Shown here one piece after another: positions 62,263 to 64,000 of a stretch of DNA of 64,000 nucleotides. How positions within the stretch are numbered: position 1 is the stretch's first letter; the number at the start of each line of letters is the position of its first letter. The notes below the pieces were generated by a model. That model did no database searches and was not told the DNA's origin. It saw only the letters and a program-made list of their open reading frames with translations. The stretch is from Paenibacillus rhizovicinus. Its GTDB lineage: Bacteria; Bacillota; Bacilli; Paenibacillales; Paenibacillaceae. The stretch lies in NCBI RefSeq assembly GCF_010365285.1, contig NZ_CP048286.1:3731501-3795500 (forward strand). The letters are read 5' to 3'. Made by a program: the position numbers and the translations under genes.

Positions 62263-64000
62263 ATGACACTGTCAACGTCGATCTTCTCGCTGGATCAAGA
62301 GACAATGGACCAAATCGAACGCAAATTCCGCGTGAAGCAGCAGCTTGCCGAGGCTAGGCAGCAGGAGCTGTTCGGCATTTTCCAAGAAGAGCTGACGGAT
62401 GAGGAAACGTGGGCGCTCAAGTACATGTTCGCGTTCATGCCGGTCAACGATATGGCGGATTACGACGGTTCCTTATTCTTAAATCATGTTCGCCAGTCAT
62501 TGGACATCCGCAGACAGGTGCCGTGGGGGTCGCGCGTGCCGGATCATCTTTTCCTGCATTATGTGCTGCCTTACCGGGTCAACACGGAGAATATCGAAGA
62601 TTCGCGCGGCATCCTATACCGTGAATTGGCGGAGCGGACGGCTTCCTTATCGATGGCGGAGGCCATCTTGGAGACGAACTACTGGTGTCAGGAGAAAGCG
62701 ACCTACATCGGCAGCGATCTGCGGACGCTGTCGCCGCTCTCCATGATTCGCAACGCGCGCGGACGCTGCGGCGAGGAGTCGACGCTGGCCGTGGCCGCGC
62801 TTCGCAGCATCGGCATTCCCGCCCGCCAGGTGTATACGCCGCGCTGGGCTCATTGCGATGACAACCATGCGTGGGTAGAAGCCTGGGCAGACGGACAATG
62901 GCATTACATCGGGGCCTGCGAGCCGGAAGCCCGGCTCGACCAGGGCTGGTTTACGCCGCCCGCCCGCCGGGCCATGCTCGTCAATACGCGGATTTTCGCG
63001 GATTATCCGGGGCCCGAGGACATTACGCTTGCCCACGAATGGTTCACGGAGATCAACCTGCTCGATAACTATGCGCCGACCCGCACGATTCAGGTGACGG
63101 TGAAGGACATGCAAGGCGCGCCTGCCGCGGGGGCGGAGGTCCGCTTCGAGCTGTACAACATGGCTGAGTTGTTCCCGATTGCCGCCGTGCTCGCGAACGA
63201 TGAAGGCCAGGCTGCTTTTAAGACCGGTCTTGGCGACCTGGTCATCCGCGCGGTGAAGGACGGCTATTGGGCGGAGGCGAAAATCTCGGTTCCGGATTGC
63301 GGCGCGGTAGAGCTCGTCCTGAATGCTTCGGAGCAGCCGGCAGGCAGCGTCGATTTCGATATGGTGCCGCCGCCGGAACGCGAGGGAGAACCGGTGGAAG
63401 CACTGCCGGAAGCGAAGATCCAGCGGCATAACGGCCGTCTGGAAGAAGGAACGAAGTGCCGCACCTCGTACGAGGAGAATTTCCTCGGGGAGGCGGACGC
63501 CAGAGCGCTTGCCGAAGAGGCAGGATTGCCTGCGGACCGGGTATGGAGCGTCATTCAGAAGGCGCGGGGCAACAGCCGGGAAATCGCGGCCTTCCTGCGG
63601 GAACAGTCGGGGGCGTTCGGCGAATGGCCCTTGCGCTTGCTCGAAACGCTGAACGACAAAGATCTGATCGACACGTTCCGCCCTGCGCTCGAGGATCATT
63701 TGACCGGGGCGCTTGCGAACCGCGGCACGCTGGACGAAGACGAATTTGTCCGCTATGTGCTCTGTCCGCGGGTGCTGAACGAAATGCTGGTTCCTTACCG
63801 GCAGCTGCTGCAGGGCGCGTTCACGGCAGAGGAGGTCGCCGCGTTCCGTGCCGATCCTTCGGCGCTGGTCCGCAGCCTGCAGCAGGGATTCGGCGTTTGG
63901 ACGGACCTGCCGAACCTGATGGGACGGGGAAATCCGGCCGGAACGTACAAGCTGAAGCTGGGAGATCCGCTGTCGCTCGATATTCTGTTCGTCGCCATCT
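62263..64000 (+). CDS. Transglutaminase-like protein, cut by the window end
   Basis: The frame is open from the ATG at 62263 to the last base (more than 575 residues). Residues about 140-225 are a transglutaminase-like cysteine-protease fold: Cys in NARGRCGEESTLAVAALRSIGIPARQVYTP (split over two helices), His in DDNHAWVEAW and an acidic residue in GACEPE in place of the usual Asp. A carboxypeptidase-regulatory-like beta domain follows (about 265-345, TVKDMQGAPAAGAEVRFELY), then a helical region. No signal peptide. GGAGGG lies ten bases before the ATG, and it is coupled to the CBM9-like gene. Probably a peptidase or amidase acting on a peptide or glycopeptide. Confidence 0.82.
   Translation, partial: MTLSTSIFSLDQETMDQIERKFRVKQQLAEARQQELFGIFQEELTDEETWALKYMFAFMPVNDMADYDGSLFLNHVRQSLDIRRQVPWGSRVPDHLFLHYVLPYRVNTENIEDSRGILYRELAERTASLSMAEAILETNYWCQEKATYIGSDLRTLSPLSMIRNARGRCGEESTLAVAALRSIGIPARQVYTPRWAHCDDNHAWVEAWADGQWHYIGACEPEARLDQGWFTPPARRAMLVNTRIFADYPGPEDITLAHEWFTEINLLDNYAPTRTIQVTVKDMQGAPAAGAEVRFELYNMAELFPIAAVLANDEGQAAFKTGLGDLVIRAVKDGYWAEAKISVPDCGAVELVLNASEQPAGSVDFDMVPPPEREGEPVEALPEAKIQRHNGRLEEGTKCRTSYEENFLGEADARALAEEAGLPADRVWSVIQKARGNSREIAAFLREQSGAFGEWPLRLLETLNDKDLIDTFRPALEDHLTGALANRGTLDEDEFVRYVLCPRVLNEMLVPYRQLLQGAFTAEEVAAFRADPSALVRSLQQGFGVWTDLPNLMGRGNPAGTYKLKLGDPLSLDILFVAI

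Overview
The window looks like chromosomal DNA of a spore-forming member of the Paenibacillaceae (Paenibacillus/Cohnella type). The signs are strong AGGAGG-type ribosome sites with frequent TTG/GTG starts, many solute-binding-protein/ABC sugar systems of the Lpl and Ugp types, YesN-like membrane AraC regulators, an S-layer-homology protein, a YheC/YheD spore-coat ATP-grasp protein and a BclB-like collagen exosporium protein. The base composition is fairly GC-rich for Bacillota. No rRNA, tRNA, insertion sequence, prophage or CRISPR array was seen.

Layout. 1-3.3 kb: the end of a LuxR-type response regulator, then a minus-strand group of three related secreted coiled-coil proteins with a signal peptidase I. 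3.4-7.8 kb: an AraC-type sugar regulator divergent from a three-gene catabolic operon (Gfo/Idh/MocA oxidoreductase, DUF6807/PmoA-like protein, D-2-hydroxyacid dehydrogenase-like protein). 8-10.1 kb: an MFS exporter and a YetF/DUF421 membrane protein. 10.3-15 kb: an HSP90 N-terminal fragment and a giant AAA/TPR/GAF/LuxR regulator.

15.2-32.1 kb is the most interesting part, a natural-product locus that reads as one unit. It holds a solute-binding lipoprotein, an HlyD-type adaptor and two NHLP-type export ABC proteins (one with a C39 leader peptidase). These are followed by three NHLP-leader precursor peptides and a dicarboxylate/amino-acid symporter. A tightly overlapping set comes next: tandem GNAT acyltransferase, ketosynthase fused to a dead ketosynthase, acyl carrier protein, ketoreductase, catalytically dead ketoreductase paralogue, AcpS phosphopantetheinyl transferase and a second solute-binding lipoprotein. 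The three precursors have 86-residue leaders ending in Gly-Gly and a lysine two residues after the cleavage point; in two of the three it is the only core lysine. I infer a ribosomal lipopeptide pathway: the FAS-like set builds an acyl chain on the dedicated ACP, the GNAT transfers it to the core lysine, and the C39 transporter cuts and exports the product.

32.3-40 kb: a glycosyltransferase, then a minus-strand Ugp-like ABC importer operon with two PHP phosphoesterases and a DeoR/GlpR regulator. 40-47.5 kb: an SLH protein, an SDR epimerase, an FAD oxidoreductase, Ohr with an OhrR-type operator, a LysR/MFS pair and a second UMP kinase behind a possible attenuator. 48-52.3 kb: a GAF-PAS-GGDEF-EAL protein, a TPP enzyme and a carboxymuconolactone-decarboxylase-like protein. 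52.5-54.8 kb: spore-surface genes. 55-64 kb: an LplB/LplC/LplA-type sugar importer with a cre-like site, its likely membrane AraC regulator, a CBM9-like protein and a transglutaminase-like protein cut off by the window end.
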